64,000 nt of DNA, taken from positions 186,001 through 250,000 of the forward strand of contig NZ_CP080648.1 in NCBI RefSeq assembly GCF_019599145.1, written 5' to 3'. The first letter of the stretch is position 1; each line of letters opens with the position of its first letter. Origin of the DNA: Streptomyces akebiae (lineage in GTDB: Bacteria; Actinomycetota; Actinomycetes; Streptomycetales; Streptomycetaceae). A program made the position numbers and the translations under genes. Below the pieces are notes generated by a model. It searched no databases. It was given only the letters and a program-made list of their open reading frames with translations, and was not told the DNA's origin. This document shows positions 47,894 through 64,000 of this stretch, piece after piece.

Positions 47894-47907
47894 CCCCAGG
47901 ACTGGGG
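47894..47907. promoter_or_regulatory. Palindrome in the TEII/ccr divergent intergenic region
   Basis: CCCCAG-GA-CTGGGG is a perfect 6-bp inverted repeat with a 2-bp spacer. It lies 14 bp upstream of the element before ccr. A dimeric regulator's operator is possible; in G/C-rich DNA a chance palindrome is also possible. The rest of the 286-bp gap (47756-48041) shows no ORF I would support, and I saw no clear promoter for the - strand operon. Confidence 0.35.
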
Positions 47908-47921
47908 TTCCGGCGCGCCAG

Positions 47922-47957
47922 TAGGGGGTGTCCAGGCCGTGGGGCGGTGAGTAGCGT
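47922..47957 (+). promoter_or_regulatory. Shared upstream element B, before ccr
   Basis: TAGGGGGTGTCCAGG at 47922-47936 is followed 30 bp after its first base by the -10-like TAGCGT at 47952-47957, about 85 bp before the ccr start. The first ten bases match element A exactly. Unlike elements A and C, this one lies well away from any stop codon, so its TAG is not explained by coding sequence. Confidence 0.5.
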
Positions 47958-48041
47958 CCCGCTCCGCATGAGTGTCATCAATGAGGCAGATCCGAATCGG
48001 GCCGGCACACGCGTGCGCCGGCACCGGGTGAGGGGGCGACC

Positions 48042-49298
48042 GTGTCACAACCGCTGTACGAGCTGGGCGATCCCCCGCCGCTGGGCGTGATTCCTGAGCA
48101 GATGTACGCGAACGTGATCCGGCAGGACCGCTTCGGGCCGCCCGTCAAGGCGATGCAGACCGAGGTCATGCCCGTGCCCCGGCCCGGGCGCGGCGAGGTC
48201 CTGGTCTACGTCATGGCCGCGGGCATCAACTACAACAACGTGTGGGCCTCCCTCGGGGAGCCCATCGACGTGATCGCCATGCGGCAGAAACTGCACGGCG
48301 CCACCGAGGACTTCCACATCGGCGGCACCGACGCCTCCGGCGTGGTCTGGGCCGTGGGCGAGGGCGTGACGCAGTTCAAGGTGGGCGACGAGGTCGTCAC
48401 CTCCGGCGCGATCTGGGACGAGACCGCGGAGGACATCCGGATGGGTGTCGACCCCCTCGCGGCGAAGTCCCTGACCGCGTGGGGCTACGAGTCCAACTAC
48501 GGCTCCTTCGCCCAGTTCACGCGCGTCAAGGAACAGCAGTGCCACCCGAAGCCCGCGAACCTGTCCTGGGAACGGGCGGGCAGCTTCCTGGTGTCCGGCG
48601 CGACGGCGTACCGCCAACTGACCAACTGGGCGCCGCACGACGTGCGGCCCGGAGACCCGGTGCTGATCTGGGGCGGCTCGGGCGGCATCGGTTCGGCCGC
48701 CATCCAGGTCACGAACCTGCGCGGCGGCATCCCGATCGCCGTCGTCTCCAGCGAGGAGCGCGCGAAGTACGCCCTCGACCTCGGCGCCAAGGGGGTGATC
48801 GACCGCACCGAGTTCCACCACTGGGGGCGGCTGCCCGACCTCGACGACAAGGCCGCGGCGAAGGCGTGGACCGCCGAGGTCCGCCGCTTCGGCGCGAAGT
48901 TCTGGGAGGTGCTCGGCGAGCGTCGCAACCCGCGGATCGTCGTGGAACACCCCGGCGAGGAGACCCTGCCGACCTCGATGTTCGTGTGCGACAACGGGGG
49001 CATGGTCGTCATCTGCGGTGGCACCAGCGGGTACAACGGCGACCTGGACCTGCGCTACCTCTGGATGCGCAGCAAGCGGCTGCAGGGCTCGCACGGCTCG
49101 AACACCCGCGAGAACCGGGCCGTCATCCGGCTCATGTCCGAGGGCCGCCTCGACCCGTGCATCACCTGGTGCGGCACCTTCGAGGACATCGCCGAGGGCC
49201 ACCAGAAGCTCTACGAGAACCGGCAGGGCACCGGCAACTTCGCCGTCCTCGTCAACGCCACGTCACACGGGCTGACCACGCTGTCTGGGGTCGGCTAG
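48042..49298 (+). CDS. ccr: Crotonyl-CoA carboxylase/reductase (alkylmalonyl-CoA extender supply)
   Basis: 418 residues from GTG 48042, with GAGGGGG about 5 bp upstream. Medium-chain dehydrogenase fold with NADPH-binding WGGSGGIGSAAIQ. Segments diagnostic of CCRs and not of plain alcohol dehydrogenases: AAGINYNNVWA (the CO2-site Asn), AWGYESNYGSFAQF (aromatic-Glu pair), EHPGEETLPTS, and RYLWMRSKRLQGSH (CO2-site His). It reductively carboxylates an enoyl-CoA, classically crotonyl-CoA to ethylmalonyl-CoA. After the catalytic His the usual FAN is GSN, so substrate range may differ. It is slightly shorter than the common 440-450 residues. It sits alone between a divergent TEII operon and the fourth PKS gene, 84 bp before the latter. 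Confidence 0.93.
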   Translation: MSQPLYELGDPPPLGVIPEQMYANVIRQDRFGPPVKAMQTEVMPVPRPGRGEVLVYVMAAGINYNNVWASLGEPIDVIAMRQKLHGATEDFHIGGTDASGVVWAVGEGVTQFKVGDEVVTSGAIWDETAEDIRMGVDPLAAKSLTAWGYESNYGSFAQFTRVKEQQCHPKPANLSWERAGSFLVSGATAYRQLTNWAPHDVRPGDPVLIWGGSGGIGSAAIQVTNLRGGIPIAVVSSEERAKYALDLGAKGVIDRTEFHHWGRLPDLDDKAAAKAWTAEVRRFGAKFWEVLGERRNPRIVVEHPGEETLPTSMFVCDNGGMVVICGGTSGYNGDLDLRYLWMRSKRLQGSHGSNTRENRAVIRLMSEGRLDPCITWCGTFEDIAEGHQKLYENRQGTGNFAVLVNATSHGLTTLSGVG

Positions 49299-49332
49299 GG
49301 GTTGCCGGGTACGGATCACCGCTTCCTACGAT
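49296..49332 (+). promoter_or_regulatory. Shared upstream element C, before the fourth PKS gene
   Basis: TAGGGGTTGCCGGG at 49296-49309 is followed 31 bp after its first base by TACGAT at 49327-49332, about 50 bp before the PKS start codon. It matches elements A and B in spacing and core. Its TAG is also the ccr stop codon, so that part of the match carries little weight. Confidence 0.42.
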
Positions 49333-49382
49333 GGCGCGTCGTCGGTGCCGGCCGAGACCATCCCTGAGCGGTGGAGAACTCG

Positions 49383-64000
<14,618 letters not shown>

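Noticed and set aside
48042..49298. Ordinary zinc alcohol dehydrogenase or quinone oxidoreductase
   Set aside because: The CO2-site Asn, the Tyr-Glu pair and the QGSH His together with the EHPGE segment are specific to crotonyl-CoA carboxylase/reductases.

Overview
The window is a high-GC actinomycete, almost certainly Streptomyces-type, sequence: codons are strongly G/C-ended, GTG starts are used, and genes are tightly packed with ATGA/GTGA overlaps. Essentially all of it is one biosynthetic locus for a glycosylated, complex (modular type I PKS) macrolide-like polyketide. I could not match it with confidence to a named compound.

Layout. (1) 2-37635, + strand: three collinear modular PKS genes. 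The first is cut by the window start (AT-KR-ACP, then KS-AT-KR-ACP). The second has two KS-AT-DH-KR-ACP modules. The third is a 6327-residue giant with four KS-AT-KR-ACP modules and a terminal thioesterase (TE). Matching docking tails support the order first, second, third. (2) 37728-45753, + strand: a DrrAB-like ABC exporter pair, then deoxysugar genes (3,5-epimerase, 4-ketoreductase, glycosyltransferase, N,N-dimethyltransferase, 2,3-dehydratase, 3-aminotransferase). (3) 45778-47755, - strand: a type II thioesterase and a cytochrome P450. (4) 48042-49298, + strand: crotonyl-CoA carboxylase/reductase (ccr). (5) 49383 to the window end, + strand: a fourth PKS gene (KS-AT-KR-ACP; KS-AT-DH-ER-KR-ACP; KS-AT-KR...), cut by the window end. 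It has an N-terminal coiled coil and so is an elongation protein. No loading module is in view.

How the genes work together. The ccr supplies an alkylmalonyl-CoA extender; the PKS proteins build the chain and the TE releases it; TEII clears stalled carriers. The sugar genes make what I infer to be a TDP-2,3,6-trideoxy-3-dimethylamino-L-hexose, which the glycosyltransferase attaches. The P450 probably oxidises the macrolide and the ABC pair exports it. The first two sugar enzymes (nucleotidyltransferase and 4,6-dehydratase), any pathway regulator, the loading module and any glycosyltransferase partner protein are absent from the window.

Main points of interest: a KR in the last module that has lost three catalytic residues (predicting a 3-keto or hemiketal product); a shared promoter-like element before the glycosyltransferase, ccr and fourth PKS genes; an AT with a non-standard YAAH specificity motif beside a ccr; and long, nearly identical AT/KS DNA tracts with unusual codon use that make the PKS genes mosaic. 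No intergenic gap exceeds 300 bp; the largest is 47756-48041. I saw no tRNA, rRNA, IS element or CRISPR array.
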